The notes beneath the pieces were generated by a model. It worked only from the letters and a program-made list of their open reading frames with translations. It did no database searches and was not told the DNA's origin. Position numbers and translations under genes: made by a program. Shown here in pieces: positions 1-10,078 of a stretch of DNA of 64,000 nt. Position 1 is the first letter of the stretch; every line of letters begins with the position of its first letter. Origin of the DNA: Listeria monocytogenes ATCC 19117. GTDB taxonomy: Bacteria > Bacillota > Bacilli > Lactobacillales > Listeriaceae. The DNA lies in the NCBI RefSeq assembly GCF_000307025.1, contig NC_018584.1, forward strand, positions 620,001 through 684,000, given 5' to 3'.

Positions 1-447
1 ACGACGAAGAAAAATTTATTGTCATTATCTGATTTGGAAACTGGGATTGTTTATTTTGTTTCGGCATCTAAGCAAAATGCGGCGCTTCTGGAGCAAATGA
101 AAGCCCATCTGATTTATCGTGAGCTTAATGAAGTGGAAAAGGAACAATTTGAAGATGCTTTAATTGAAGCGAGGCAACTGGTGGAAATGACGGGGCTGAG
201 CTCTCAAATCTTACAGCAATTGTCAGGTACATATAATAATATTTTGAACAATAATTTGAATGATACGATGAAAATTTTAACGGCGCTATCCATTTTATTG
301 ACGGTTCCTACTATTATTACGGGCTTCTTTGGAATGAACATGCCACTTCCTTTAGAACATAATACGTTTGGTTGGATTGTGACGATTTTTATTAGTGTGA
401 TTCTATGGTTCGGACTTTCCTTTATTTTACGAAAATTAATGAGATAA
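1..447 (+). CDS. corA: CorA-family divalent metal transporter, C-terminal part (5' end outside window)
   Basis: The frame is open from base 1, so the gene begins upstream and only about 148 C-terminal residues are present. The piece has a helical cytoplasmic stretch followed by two membrane segments. The first membrane segment ends in Gly-Met-Asn (GFFGMNMP), the selectivity signature of the CorA/Mg2+ channel family, and a short basic tail (RKLMR) follows the second segment, as in the family. The likely role is Mg2+ or Co2+ uptake as a homopentamer in the cell membrane. A strong hairpin directly follows the stop. Family assignment is firm; ion preference cannot be read from this fragment. Confidence 0.9.
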   Translation, partial: TTKKNLLSLSDLETGIVYFVSASKQNAALLEQMKAHLIYRELNEVEKEQFEDALIEARQLVEMTGLSSQILQQLSGTYNNILNNNLNDTMKILTALSILLTVPTIITGFFGMNMPLPLEHNTFGWIVTIFISVILWFGLSFILRKLMR

Positions 448-448
448 C

Positions 449-487
449 AAAAAAGCCCTTCTTTCGGATAGAAAGAAGGGCTTTTTG
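449..487. terminator. Bidirectional terminator between corA-like gene and gdhA
   Basis: The inverted repeat AAAAGCCCTTCTTTC / GAAAGAAGGGCTTTT (arms 451-465 and 471-485, 5-nt loop) has A- and T-tracts on its two sides. It can end transcription of both convergent genes. Confidence 0.9.
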
Positions 488-489
488 AA

Positions 490-1884
<1,395 letters not shown>

Positions 1885-2005
1885 TTAAATATTTTGACTA
1901 TAAGGAAAAGTAGAAAACTTAATGTAACTACACGTGATGTTATAAAGCAAGAAGAACATCGGCTTGTGTACATTAAGTAGGTCAACTTTTCTTACCTATG
2001 TTGTT

Positions 2006-2034
2006 AGTTTACACATTGTTGAGAATATTTTCAA
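2006..2034 (-). promoter_or_regulatory. Candidate SigA promoter of gdhA
   Basis: On the minus strand TTGAAA (2029-2034) and TAAACT (2006-2011) are 17 bp apart, about 140 bp upstream of the gdhA ATG, which implies a long leader. Confidence 0.5.
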
Positions 2035-2046
2035 GCATAAAAACCA

Positions 2047-2091
2047 ATTTTTCTGAAATTTTTTAAAATGTAGTTAATGAGAACGTTTGCT
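2047..2091. promoter_or_regulatory. Candidate CodY box and cre-like site upstream of gdhA
   Basis: 2047-2061 matches the CodY consensus AATTTTCWGAAAATT at 13 of 15 positions and lies 12 bp upstream of the proposed -35. 2077-2091 (ATGAGAACGTTTGCT) fits the CcpA cre consensus with one mismatch. These are consensus matches in an AT-rich spacer, so chance is possible; control of a glutamate enzyme by both regulators would be sensible. Confidence 0.35.
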
Positions 2092-2122
2092 TAGGTTTTA
2101 ATGCGTAGAAATTGAAGATGTA

Positions 2123-2273
2123 ATAAAAAAATAACCGCACCAGGGGGATGCGGTTAAGGGAGTATTAGGGAGAAATAATATTAAAGCGAGCCAAGGGATA
2201 AGACTAATTCGGATACTAGAATTATTGCTCTAACATTATTTGCTTTCTCTTGGGAAAATGAAAGCTCTCCACG
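2123..2273 (-). ncRNA. Candidate C-rich small RNA (LhrC-like architecture)
   Basis: This gap between gdhA and hisE has no credible reading frame but is organised on the minus strand. A possible -10 (TATACT, 2280-2285) precedes a stem-loop with arms GCTTTC / GAAAGC whose 12-nt loop holds UUCCC. Then come AUCCC, CUCCC and ACUCCC in unpaired sequence, and a terminator hairpin with CCCCC in its loop and a T-run. Five CCC motifs in loops or single strand and a length near 150 nt resemble the Listeria LhrC family, whose CCC motifs pair with Shine-Dalgarno regions. The -35 is weak. It could instead simply be the histidine operon's 3' leader and terminator. Confidence 0.45.
2124..2156 (-). terminator. 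Rho-independent terminator, minus strand
   Basis: TAACCGCA / TGCGGTTA (2149-2156 and 2132-2139) with a C-rich loop is followed by seven T on the minus strand. It ends the histidine operon transcript and/or the small RNA proposed here. No stronger hairpin lies between it and the hisE stop. Confidence 0.8.
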
Positions 2274-2358
2274 TAAACAAGTATATAAAAAATGTATTTA
2301 AAAATCATGCGCTTTTTCTTACAATAATGATCTCTAAGCTTACGAAAATGTCATGTTT

Positions 2359-2670
2359 TTATAAATCGTTAATTTCTTTACGGTCGCGAGTGGTGCTTAG
2401 CTTTCCTTCACGATTTTGAAGCTCTGCTTGGATTTTTGATAATGGAATATTTTGCTCGGCTAAGAGAACGAGCAAGTGATAAGTTAAATCGGATACTTCA
2501 GCGATTAATTCTTGCTCGTTATTTTTGGCAGCAATAACGACTTCGGTTGCTTCTTCACCAACCTTTTTGAGAATTTTATCAAGGCCTTTATCGAACAAAT
2601 AGTTGGTATAGGAGCCTTCTCTTGGTTGAGTTTTACGCAGTTTAATTTCTTCATATAGGTCATTTAACAT
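2359..2670 (-). CDS. hisE: Phosphoribosyl-ATP pyrophosphohydrolase
   Basis: 103 residues, the size of a stand-alone HisE. It hydrolyses phosphoribosyl-ATP to phosphoribosyl-AMP, the second step of histidine synthesis. The all-alpha MazG-like fold shows the metal-binding EEATEVVIAAKN segment and a later EVSDLTYHLLVLL helix. It is the last gene of the operon and begins directly after the hisI stop. HisE and HisI are separate proteins here, whereas enterobacteria fuse them. Confidence 0.95.
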   Translation of the reverse strand: MLNDLYEEIKLRKTQPREGSYTNYLFDKGLDKILKKVGEEATEVVIAAKNNEQELIAEVSDLTYHLLVLLAEQNIPLSKIQAELQNREGKLSTTRDRKEINDL

Positions 2671-2988
2671 TTAAAAATCCTCCTTTATAAGATTGAAAAA
2701 GCAGCTTTTTTTGCCGGTGTGGCAGGCTGGACCGATTTGGGTTACGCGGATAAGTAATGTGTCGTTATCACAATCGGTCCAGATTTGTTTTACTTTTTGA
2801 GTATGTCCGCTTGTCGCGCCTTTATTCCAAAGTTCGTTTCTGGAGCGCGAAAAAAACCAAGTATAGCCAGTTTCAAGGGTTTTTTGATAACTTTCTTCGT
2901 TCATATAAGCGAGCATTAAAACGTCGCCATTTTGATCGTCTAGGATAATAGTTGGGACAAGACCTTTAGAAAAATCTACAGAAGTCAT
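2671..2988 (-). CDS. hisI: Phosphoribosyl-AMP cyclohydrolase
   Basis: 105 residues. It opens the adenine ring of phosphoribosyl-AMP, step three of histidine synthesis. Zinc and magnesium ligands are visible in [13 protein letters not shown] and in the cysteine/histidine segment [29 protein letters not shown] is the conserved core. The start overlaps the hisF stop by 4 nt, implying coupled translation. Confidence 0.95.
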   Translation of the reverse strand: MTSVDFSKGLVPTIILDDQNGDVLMLAYMNEESYQKTLETGYTWFFSRSRNELWNKGATSGHTQKVKQIWTDCDNDTLLIRVTQIGPACHTGKKSCFFNLIKEDF

Positions 2989-3740
2989 GGACGAATATTC
3001 ACTCCTTTTTCGAGTAAGGTTGTTTTGACATTTTTGATGCTTAGTTCACCGTAGTGGAAAATGCTTGCAGCGAGAGCGGCGGTTGCCTTTGTTTTTTCAA
3101 AAACCTCGGCCATATGTGCGGCATTCCCGCAACCGCCTGAAGCAATGACTGGGACGGAAACTGCTGCTGAAATTGCTTTTGTGAGCGGAATATCGTAACC
3201 GTTTTTGGTTCCATCGCCGTCCATACTTGTTAGTAGGATTTCACCAGCACCAAGTTGTACAGCTTTTTTGGCCCATTCAATAGCATCAAGTCCGGTATCA
3301 TTTCGACCGCCTCTCGTAAAGACGCTCCAATTTGTACCATTCCATTTTGCATCAATTGCGACAACGATACATTGGTTTCCGAATTTTGCTGCTCCTTCTT
3401 GGATGAGTTCTGGTCGTTTGATGGCGGCGGAATTAAGCGAAATCTTGTCGGCTCCGGCTTGAAGAAGTTCTTTCATGTCAGAAACACTACTGATACCCCC
3501 ACCAACTGTGAGTGGAATAAAAACTTGCTCAGCAGTTCGTTCCACAACATCTATCATGGTTTGACGGAGTTCGACAGTTGCCGTGATATCAAGAAAGACG
3601 AGCTCATCGGCACCAGCTTCATTATAAGCTTTAGCAATTTCGACAGGGTCCCCGACATCTGTTAAGGAAACAAAATTAACACCTTTGACGACTCGACCTG
3701 CTGTGACATCAAGACATGGGATGATTCTTTTAGTAAGCAA
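2985..3740 (-). CDS. hisF: Imidazole glycerol phosphate synthase, cyclase subunit
   Basis: 251-residue TIM barrel. With HisH it converts PRFAR plus glutamine-derived ammonia into imidazole glycerol phosphate and AICAR. The catalytic aspartate lies in [19 protein letters not shown] and a second in the VVAIDAKW strand; phosphate-binding glycines are in GGGISS and ASGGCGN. It overlaps hisA by 11 nt and hisI by 4 nt. The protein is related to HisA by ancient duplication, as usual. Confidence 0.96.
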   Translation of the reverse strand: MLTKRIIPCLDVTAGRVVKGVNFVSLTDVGDPVEIAKAYNEAGADELVFLDITATVELRQTMIDVVERTAEQVFIPLTVGGGISSVSDMKELLQAGADKISLNSAAIKRPELIQEGAAKFGNQCIVVAIDAKWNGTNWSVFTRGGRNDTGLDAIEWAKKAVQLGAGEILLTSMDGDGTKNGYDIPLTKAISAAVSVPVIASGGCGNAAHMAEVFEKTKATAALAASIFHYGELSIKNVKTTLLEKGVNIRP

Positions 3741-4452
3741 TTTGTTCCACCTCTACAATATCTGACATGGAAATATCATGATTATAAAGGGCTTTTCCGG
3801 CAATTGCTCCATATAAGCCGAGTTGGGCGAGTGCTTCCAAATCTGCACGACTGCTCACTCCGCCAGAAGCAATTAAACTAACTTTAACGTGTTCTTTGAG
3901 ATTTGCCATTTGTTCTAAATTAGGTCCAGTTAGCGTGCCATCACGGCTAATATCAGTGTAAATGATTGTCTCAACACCCACTTTTTCCATTCGTTTAGCC
4001 AAATCTAAATAGCTTACCTGACTGACATCGAGCCAACCTCTTGTTGCCACAAAACCGTTTTTGGCATCGATACCTGCTACAATTTTAGCTCCGTATTTTT
4101 GGACTGCCGCACGTAGGAAATCTGGATCTGTTAGAGCGGCAGAACCGATAATCACGCGGTCGATGCCGGATTCAAGATAATAATCCACTTGCGCCATGCT
4201 ACGAATTCCTCCACCAACTTGAACAGGGATTTTAGCTGCTTTTTTCATCCTTTGAATAATTTCTAGATTGATAGGACGTCCTTCTAATGCACCGTCTAGG
4301 TCGACGATGTGCAAATAGGTTGCGCCGTCTGTAGCAAATGCTTTTGCTTGGGCAATTGGGTCTTCATTGACAACTGTTTTTTTAGAGAAGTCGCCTTGGA
4401 AGAGACGGACGCACTGTCCATTTTTTAAGTCTATTGCTGGGAAGATTTGCAT
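3730..4452 (-). CDS. hisA: ProFAR isomerase
   Basis: 240-residue TIM barrel that isomerises ProFAR to PRFAR, step four of the pathway. The family start [19 protein letters not shown] carries the catalytic Asp, and the second catalytic Asp lies in [14 protein letters not shown]. The gene overlaps the 3' end of hisH by 22 nt and the start of hisF by 11 nt, the tightest packing in this operon. Confidence 0.96.
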   Translation of the reverse strand: MQIFPAIDLKNGQCVRLFQGDFSKKTVVNEDPIAQAKAFATDGATYLHIVDLDGALEGRPINLEIIQRMKKAAKIPVQVGGGIRSMAQVDYYLESGIDRVIIGSAALTDPDFLRAAVQKYGAKIVAGIDAKNGFVATRGWLDVSQVSYLDLAKRMEKVGVETIIYTDISRDGTLTGPNLEQMANLKEHVKVSLIASGGVSSRADLEALAQLGLYGAIAGKALYNHDISMSDIVEVEQIAY

Positions 4453-5057
4453 GAACGAATGACCTCCTTAAAACCTTTTAAAATTTCAAGACCGATTTGG
4501 CCGCTTTTTTCAGGATGGAACTGTGCTCCGTAAATATTGCCGTTATTTATCATGCCAGGGATATCAATAGAATAACCACTTGTTGCGATAATGTAAGCTT
4601 CTGGACAGTTGGCATAGTAGGAATGAACGTAATAGACATATTCTCCAGCGATGTTTTGTGTAAGCGGGGTGGTGCGTTTGATTTGTAATTGATTCCAGCC
4701 CATGTGCGGAACGGCAAATTCGGATTCGTCTGGTAGCATTTCGACATGACCGGGAATGAGGCCGAGCCCTTTAGTATAGCTATGTTCGTTACTTGATTCG
4801 AGTAATAGTTGCATACCAAGACAAACGCCAAGAATTGGTTTACCAGCGGTAGCAATTTCTTTTAATGTTTTATCTAATCCGCGTCGAGTGAGTTCTTGCA
4901 TGGCTTCTGGATAAGCACCAACTCCGGGCAAAATAACACCATCAGCTTGAGCGATTTCTGTTTTATCACTAGAAATTTTGTTTTGTAACCCGATAAAATC
5001 AAGGGCTTTACTGATGCTTTTCGTATTTCCTGTATCGTAGTCAATAATAACAATCAT
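4431..5057 (-). CDS. hisH: Imidazole glycerol phosphate synthase, glutamine amidotransferase subunit
   Basis: 208-residue class I glutamine amidotransferase that feeds ammonia to HisF. The nucleophile cysteine is in [12 protein letters not shown], and the His-Glu pair is in [10 protein letters not shown] near the C-terminus. The N-terminal [14 protein letters not shown] strand is typical. It follows hisB with no gap and overlaps hisA by 22 nt, consistent with a HisH:HisF complex made in step. Confidence 0.96.
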   Translation of the reverse strand: MIVIIDYDTGNTKSISKALDFIGLQNKISSDKTEIAQADGVILPGVGAYPEAMQELTRRGLDKTLKEIATAGKPILGVCLGMQLLLESSNEHSYTKGLGLIPGHVEMLPDESEFAVPHMGWNQLQIKRTTPLTQNIAGEYVYYVHSYYANCPEAYIIATSGYSIDIPGMINNGNIYGAQFHPEKSGQIGLEILKGFKEVIRSCKSSQQ

Positions 5058-5642
5058 TTACAGGACCCCTTTAGTTGAATTTACACCTTTGATTTCTGGG
5101 TTAATCGTGATTGCTTCACGAAGAGCACGACCGAATGCTTTAAAAAGTGCTTCGATTTTATGATGCGTGTTTTTGCCATAAAGAACGCGGAGATGAAGGT
5201 TCATTTCCGTGTTAAAGGCAACTGCTTGGAAAAATTCTTCCACTAGTTCTGTGTCAAAATCACCGAGTTTAGGGTTTGTTAATTCGGCGTCAAAAACTAA
5301 ATAAGAACGACTACTTAAATCTAGTGCGCAAAAGCCAAGTGATTCGTCCATCGGTACATAAGCGGAGCCGTAACGATTAATGCTTGCTTTATCAGCAAGT
5401 GCTTCTTTTAAACAAAGCCCGAGTGTGATGCCGATGTCTTCTACGGTGTGATGCGCATCGATATATGTATCACCATCTGCTTTTACATTTAAAGTTATTC
5501 GGCTGTGTTTGGCGAAAAGGGTGAGCATGTGATCCAAAAATCCGACTCCAGTAGAAATAATTGATTCTGCTTGGGAATCTAGGTTAATGGAAAGCTCAAT
5601 AGAAGTTTCAGCAGTAATGCGTGTTTTAGTCGCTGTTCTCAT
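5058..5642 (-). CDS. hisB: Imidazoleglycerol-phosphate dehydratase
   Basis: 194 residues, the monofunctional dehydratase. It has the two histidine-rich manganese sites of the family: GFLDHML and [11 protein letters not shown] in the first half, and [21 protein letters not shown]-type sequence in the second. No phosphatase domain is fused, so histidinol-phosphate phosphatase must come from elsewhere; the divergent PHP gene at 8894 fits. It directly abuts hisD and hisH. Confidence 0.95.
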   Translation of the reverse strand: MRTATKTRITAETSIELSINLDSQAESIISTGVGFLDHMLTLFAKHSRITLNVKADGDTYIDAHHTVEDIGITLGLCLKEALADKASINRYGSAYVPMDESLGFCALDLSSRSYLVFDAELTNPKLGDFDTELVEEFFQAVAFNTEMNLHLRVLYGKNTHHKIEALFKAFGRALREAITINPEIKGVNSTKGVL

Positions 5643-6926
5643 TTAGTTTTCCTCCTCAAAACGAATTTGAATGGCTTTGGCATGGGCGTCTAGACCTTCT
5701 TTTTTAGCAAGTAAAACGATAGCATCTTTTTCCTTTGCGAGTGCTTCTTTTGTATAAGAAATAAAGGCGGAACGTTTGGTAAAATCTTCAACACCAAGAG
5801 GAGAGAAGAATTTTGCGGTACCACTTGTAGGTAAGACGTGATTTGGGCCAGCAAAATAGTCGCCAAGAGGTTCCGATGCATAACTCCCTAAGAAAATGGA
5901 GCCAGCGTTTTTAATTTGATAGAGATAGTTCATCGGATTTTCAAGTTGTACTTCTAAGTGTTCTGGGGCGATTTCGTTCATGATATCGAACATTTCTTGT
6001 GTGGTTGCTGCGATAATGATTTTTCCTCGTGTTTCGATAGATTTCTGAGCAATCGCTTTTCGCGGTAGATTTTCTAGCTGTTTGTCAATTTCATTTTGTG
6101 TTTCCTCGGCGATTTTTTTACTAGTTGTGATTAAGATAGCACGGGCTAAAATATCGTGCTCTGCTTGGGAGAGTAAGTCGGCTGCGATAAAAGCAGGATT
6201 GGCGTTTTCATCTGCGAGCACGACGATTTCGGATGGACCGGCTATCATGTCAATATCAACTAAGCCGAATACTTCACGTTTGGCAGTGGCGACATAGATA
6301 TTTCCAGGACCGACGATTTTATCTACTTTAGGGATAGATTCTGTTCCGTGAGCTAGAGCGGCGATTCCGTGTGCACCGCCAACTTGGTAAATTTCGTCCA
6401 CACCAGCTAGTTGAGCTGAGGCTAGAACGTAAGGATTAATACCGTTTTCACCGGGAGGGGTAATCATTACGATTCGCTTTACTCCGGCAATTTTGGCTGG
6501 CAACACATTCATTAAAACCGATGAAGGATAGGCTGCTGTGCCACCGGGAACGTAAACGCCGACGGTTTCTAGTGGACGAATTAATTGCCCTCGAATGACG
6601 CCGTCTTTTTCACTATCAAGGAAAGCATGTTGTTTTTGCTTGCTGTGGAAACTTTCGATATTTACTTTTGCTTGTTGGAGCGCGTCTAAGAAGGCAGGTT
6701 CGATTTTTGCGCTTGCAGCTTGGATGTCAGCGGCTGGAACGCGGAGTTCGGTGAGCCCTACGCCGTCAAACTTGGATGTGAAGTCAAATAGGGCTTGGTC
6801 GCCAGCTGTTTTGACTTTTTCGATAATCGTTTTTACTTCGGTTTCCACCTGGATGGAAGTGTTCGTATCAGTTTCTATTTTGAGCTCGTTTAATAGCTCA
6901 TTTACTGTTCCGGTTAAAATTTTCAT
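5643..6926 (-). CDS. hisD: Histidinol dehydrogenase
   Basis: 427 residues, normal for the zinc-dependent enzyme that oxidises histidinol to histidine in the last two steps. Conserved segments include GVYVPGG near residue 125, the substrate-binding DMIAGPSEI stretch, the LLSQAEHD zinc region and the [12 protein letters not shown] segment. The start overlaps the hisG stop by 4 nt. Confidence 0.96.
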
Positions 6927-7564
6927 TCAGCGCGCTCCTCCTTTATCACTTGTTCTAATTGGTCGATTAATTGGAAAATTTGCGTTTTGTTCTGTTTTAA
7001 GGAAGCTTTATTGACAATCAGACGGGCGGAGATTGGATACATTTTTTCATAAATAAGTAAGCCGTTTTCTTTTAAAGTGGAGCCAGTTTCGACGATATCG
7101 ATGATGGCATCAGCAAGACCAAGCACTGGAGCAATCTCGACGGATCCTTCGATTTTGATAATTTCTACATCTTCGCCTTTTTCACGGAAAAATTTGGAAG
7201 CAACAGTTGGATACTTGGTTGCGATGATTTTTCGTCGATAACTGCTCGGGTCAAAGTCAGGTGTAGAAGCAAGGCAAAACTGGCATTTGCCGATTTCAAG
7301 GTCGAGCATTTCATAATGGGATTTAGATGCTTCCATTAAAACGTCTTTACCAACGATGCCAATATCCGCAACCCCGTGCTTTACGTAAGTCATGACATCG
7401 ACCGCTTTTACTAAAATAAAAGAGATTGGTTGAGTGCTACTATGAAAAATTAGTTTACGCTTTTTATCTGTCATAGAAGAACAGTCAATCCCAGCTTTTT
7501 CCAAAAGTGCCACTGCGTCTTTCTCCAGTCGACCTTTCGTTAGAGCAATTTTTAGAGCTTTCAT
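6923..7564 (-). CDS. hisG: ATP phosphoribosyltransferase, short form
   Basis: With the ATG at 7564 the protein has 213 residues, the HisG-short form that lacks the C-terminal histidine-binding regulatory domain and works only with HisZ. It performs the first, committed step (ATP + PRPP). The N-terminus [10 protein letters not shown] and the phosphate loop [22 protein letters not shown] are typical. A longer frame opens upstream, but GGGAGGTGG sits just before 7564 and the preceding gene ends there (TGATG, 1-nt overlap), so the internal ATG is preferred. Confidence 0.94.
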
Positions 7565-8742
7565 CAGTCCACCTCCCTTTGGAAAATAGTTTGGATGCCT
7601 TGGCTCGAGACGTGAACGACTTCGGGAATATGCCATTTTTTTGCAAAAGAGATGGCGTTTGATGCTGTTTCAAAAAAACTTAATTCACTATTTGGTGTTT
7701 CTTGCATGAATTTTTCTGCTTGTGGGAGTGCTTCAAGGTCGTAGTGGATCAAAAGAGTTGTTGGCGTTTGTTTTTTGATGATGCCAGCGCGGTTTTGTAG
7801 AGTTGTGAGGGAGTCGAGATTAAGAGCCAAACCAACTGCTGGGGAGGAAGAGCTGGTGAATTGTTCTAGTAGGTGATCGTAACGGCCGCCGCTTAAAAAA
7901 TTATCAGCAGCAAGGTCAGCGTATCCTCTAAAAATTATACCTGTATAATAATGAAAATCTTGTACGAGTCCTAAATCGACACTAATATCTGCTGTGTAAG
8001 AAACAGCTTCCACAATGGTTTCCATTTCGCGCAGTGCCGTTAAAATTCCTTTGTCAGTCGTTAAACTTTTTGCTTGGTTTAAAATAGCTGTCGCTGGGCC
8101 AAATAATCTTGGTATGGCTAGAATAAAATCGTCAAGTGTACTTGGATTATTGGCAACAAATCGTTTAATACCAGTTAAGCTTTTATTTTGAATTAGTTGG
8201 CGAAAATCAATTTCAGCTGTTTCGGAGAGATTTAAAAGTTGGATAACACGACGATAAATTGCTGCATGTCCGAGTTCAATTTGAAAATTCGGAATTTCTA
8301 GAGCATTTAAAACCCCGATTCCACTTAAAATACATTCAATCTCTGCTTTAATCGAAGGATAGCCAATGATTTCAATTCCAGCTTGCGTTTGTTCGTTTTG
8401 TTCGCCACCAAAATCTTCATTGGCACGAAAAATTTTTCCACTATAAGAAAGTTTTAGAGGGAGCATCACACCAGTTGTACTCACAACTCGACCAATTGGA
8501 AGGGTCATGTCCGGACGTAGAACTGTCAAACGACCTTTTTCGTCAAAGAAACGGTATAACTTCGCATCGGCTTGATGTTCAGAAGAAAAGACATCTTCAA
8601 ACTCGATAACAGGTGTTTCAATACGTTTAAATCCACGTTTTTCAAAATAATGATTCACTTGTTGCTCAATTTTGTATGCAGCTTGTGCTTCACGAAAGAG
8701 TTTATCACGTGTTCCGGTTGGTAAGTTCTTATTTAAGTTCAT
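7564..8742 (-). CDS. hisZ: ATP phosphoribosyltransferase regulatory subunit
   Basis: 392 residues resembling a histidyl-tRNA synthetase catalytic core ([23 protein letters not shown]) without the anticodon-binding domain. This is HisZ, which binds HisG-short and confers histidine feedback inhibition. It is the first gene of the operon; the ATG has AAAGGAGC upstream. A true HisRS would be longer and charge tRNA, so the adjacency to short hisG is the deciding context. Confidence 0.93.
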
Positions 8743-8778
8743 CTGGTTAGCTCCTTTACGATATTTTAGTTTATTAGC

Positions 8779-8807
8779 ATATTAGCACGTTAAAGTGTTT
8801 TTGTAAA
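8779..8807 (-). promoter_or_regulatory. his operon promoter with palindrome in the spacer
   Basis: Minus strand: TTTACA (8802-8807), 17 bp, TAATAT (8779-8784), about 37 bp before the hisZ ATG. The spacer contains an imperfect palindrome CACGTTAAAGTG (8786-8797, 10 of 12 symmetric), well placed for a repressor. I see no T-box or leader peptide in the short leader, so control probably acts at this DNA site. The repressor is not identified. Confidence 0.55.
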
Positions 8808-8835
8808 TAATGAATAGAAAAATAGTTGCTTATGG

Positions 8836-8841
8836 TATAAT
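8836..8841 (+). promoter_or_regulatory. Extended -10 promoter of the PHP phosphatase gene
   Basis: TGGTATAAT (perfect TATAAT at 8836-8841 with an upstream TG) lies about 50 bp before the ATG at 8894. No good -35 is visible, as is common for extended -10 promoters. It is divergent from the his promoter and shares its control region. Confidence 0.6.
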
Positions 8842-8893
8842 TAGTGTACCATTTAGAGCACTTAGGGAAAAGAATTTTGAAAGAGGGTTGAAT

Positions 8894-9721
8894 ATGAAAA
8901 GAGACGGGCATACGCACACAGAATTTTGTCCACATGGTACGCATGATGACGTGGAAGAAATGGTTTTAAAAGCGATTGAACTGGATTTTGATGAGTATTC
9001 TATAGTAGAGCACGCGCCACTTTCGAGTGAATTTATGAAAAATACAGCTGGGGACAAGGAAGCTGTGACAACGGCTAGTATGGCAATGAGTGATCTCCCT
9101 TATTATTTTAAGAAAATGAACCATATAAAGAAAAAATATGCGAGCGATTTATTAATACATATCGGGTTTGAAGTGGATTATTTGATTGGTTATGAGGATT
9201 TTACGCGGGATTTTTTGAATGAGTATGGACCACAAACGGATGATGGTGTGTTGTCGCTGCATTTTTTAGAGGGGCAAGGTGGTTTTCGTTCGATTGATTT
9301 TTCAGCGGAGGATTATAATGAAGGAATTGTACAATTTTATGGCGGGTTTGAACAAGCGCAACTTGCTTATTTAGAAGGTGTAAAACAGTCAATTGAAGCG
9401 GATTTAGGACTTTTTAAACCGCGGAGAATGGGGCATATTTCATTGTGTCAGAAGTTTCAGCAATTCTTTGGGGAGGATACAAGCGATTTTTCTGAGGAAG
9501 TAATGGAGAAATTTCGGGTGATTCTTGCTTTAGTGAAAAAACGAGACTATGAACTTGATTTTAATACGGCGGGACTATTTAAGCCCCTTTGCGGAGAGAC
9601 ATACCCACCAAAGAAAATAGTGACATTAGCTAGCGAGTTACAGATTCCGTTTGTCTATGGGTCGGACTCGCACGGTGTTCAAGATATAGGACGTGGATAT
9701 AGCACTTATTGCCAAAAATGA
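8894..9721 (+). CDS. hisJ: PHP-family histidinol-phosphatase
   Basis: 275 residues from the ATG at 8894. The longer frame upstream crosses the -10 promoter, so it is not used. The PHP metal-binding signature DGHTHTEFCPHG is at the N-terminus and a late YGSDSH supplies further ligands. It probably dephosphorylates histidinol-phosphate, filling the step missing from the operon because HisB here is monofunctional. It is divergent from hisZ, sharing a ~150-bp control region, and its end overlaps the next minus-strand gene by 16 bp. Confidence 0.9.
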   Translation: MKRDGHTHTEFCPHGTHDDVEEMVLKAIELDFDEYSIVEHAPLSSEFMKNTAGDKEAVTTASMAMSDLPYYFKKMNHIKKKYASDLLIHIGFEVDYLIGYEDFTRDFLNEYGPQTDDGVLSLHFLEGQGGFRSIDFSAEDYNEGIVQFYGGFEQAQLAYLEGVKQSIEADLGLFKPRRMGHISLCQKFQQFFGEDTSDFSEEVMEKFRVILALVKKRDYELDFNTAGLFKPLCGETYPPKKIVTLASELQIPFVYGSDSHGVQDIGRGYSTYCQK

Positions 9722-10002
9722 TCTTTCATTTTGACGTGTCCATTCTCTTTAAATGTCACACCTTCTGATAAAAGGAGTTCGCGTTGCTCTTCCCAACCGG
9801 GGACAAGTCGACCAGCTGCATTGATGACACGATGGCAAGGCGTAATTTGGTCACGCTTCGAATGTTTTAGCGTAGCACCTACGAGTCTGGCGTTTTTAGG
9901 AAAGCCAATCATATAGGCGATTTGGCCATATGTAGTCACTTTACCGCGCGGTATTTGGCGCACGACTGTATAAACACGGTCTTCAAAATCTGCTGGAATC
10001 AT
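9706..10002 (-). CDS. Alkyltransferase-like (MGMT C-terminal domain) protein
   Basis: 98 residues from the ATG at 10002, which has GGAGGT at ideal spacing. An ATG 21 nt further upstream lacks one. It is only the DNA-binding/active-site domain of O6-methylguanine-DNA methyltransferase: helix-turn-helix TTYGQIAYMIG, arginine finger NARLVG and the active-site segment TPCHRV with Cys56. Many stand-alone alkyltransferase-like proteins have lost this cysteine; here it is kept. It may therefore repair or merely flag alkylated guanine for nucleotide excision repair. Its 3' end overlaps the convergent PHP gene by 16 bp with no terminator. Confidence 0.85.
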   Translation of the reverse strand: MIPADFEDRVYTVVRQIPRGKVTTYGQIAYMIGFPKNARLVGATLKHSKRDQITPCHRVINAAGRLVPGWEEQRELLLSEGVTFKENGHVKMKDHFWQ

Positions 10003-10078
10003 TACGTACCTCCATTTGTTCATAATAAATTTAGTATACAGGAAATACCTATTTTATAAAAGTTAGGATGATAAAGGA

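Noticed and set aside
7564-8742. Histidyl-tRNA synthetase
   Set aside because: The protein lacks the anticodon-binding domain and is coupled to short hisG, so HisZ is the correct call.
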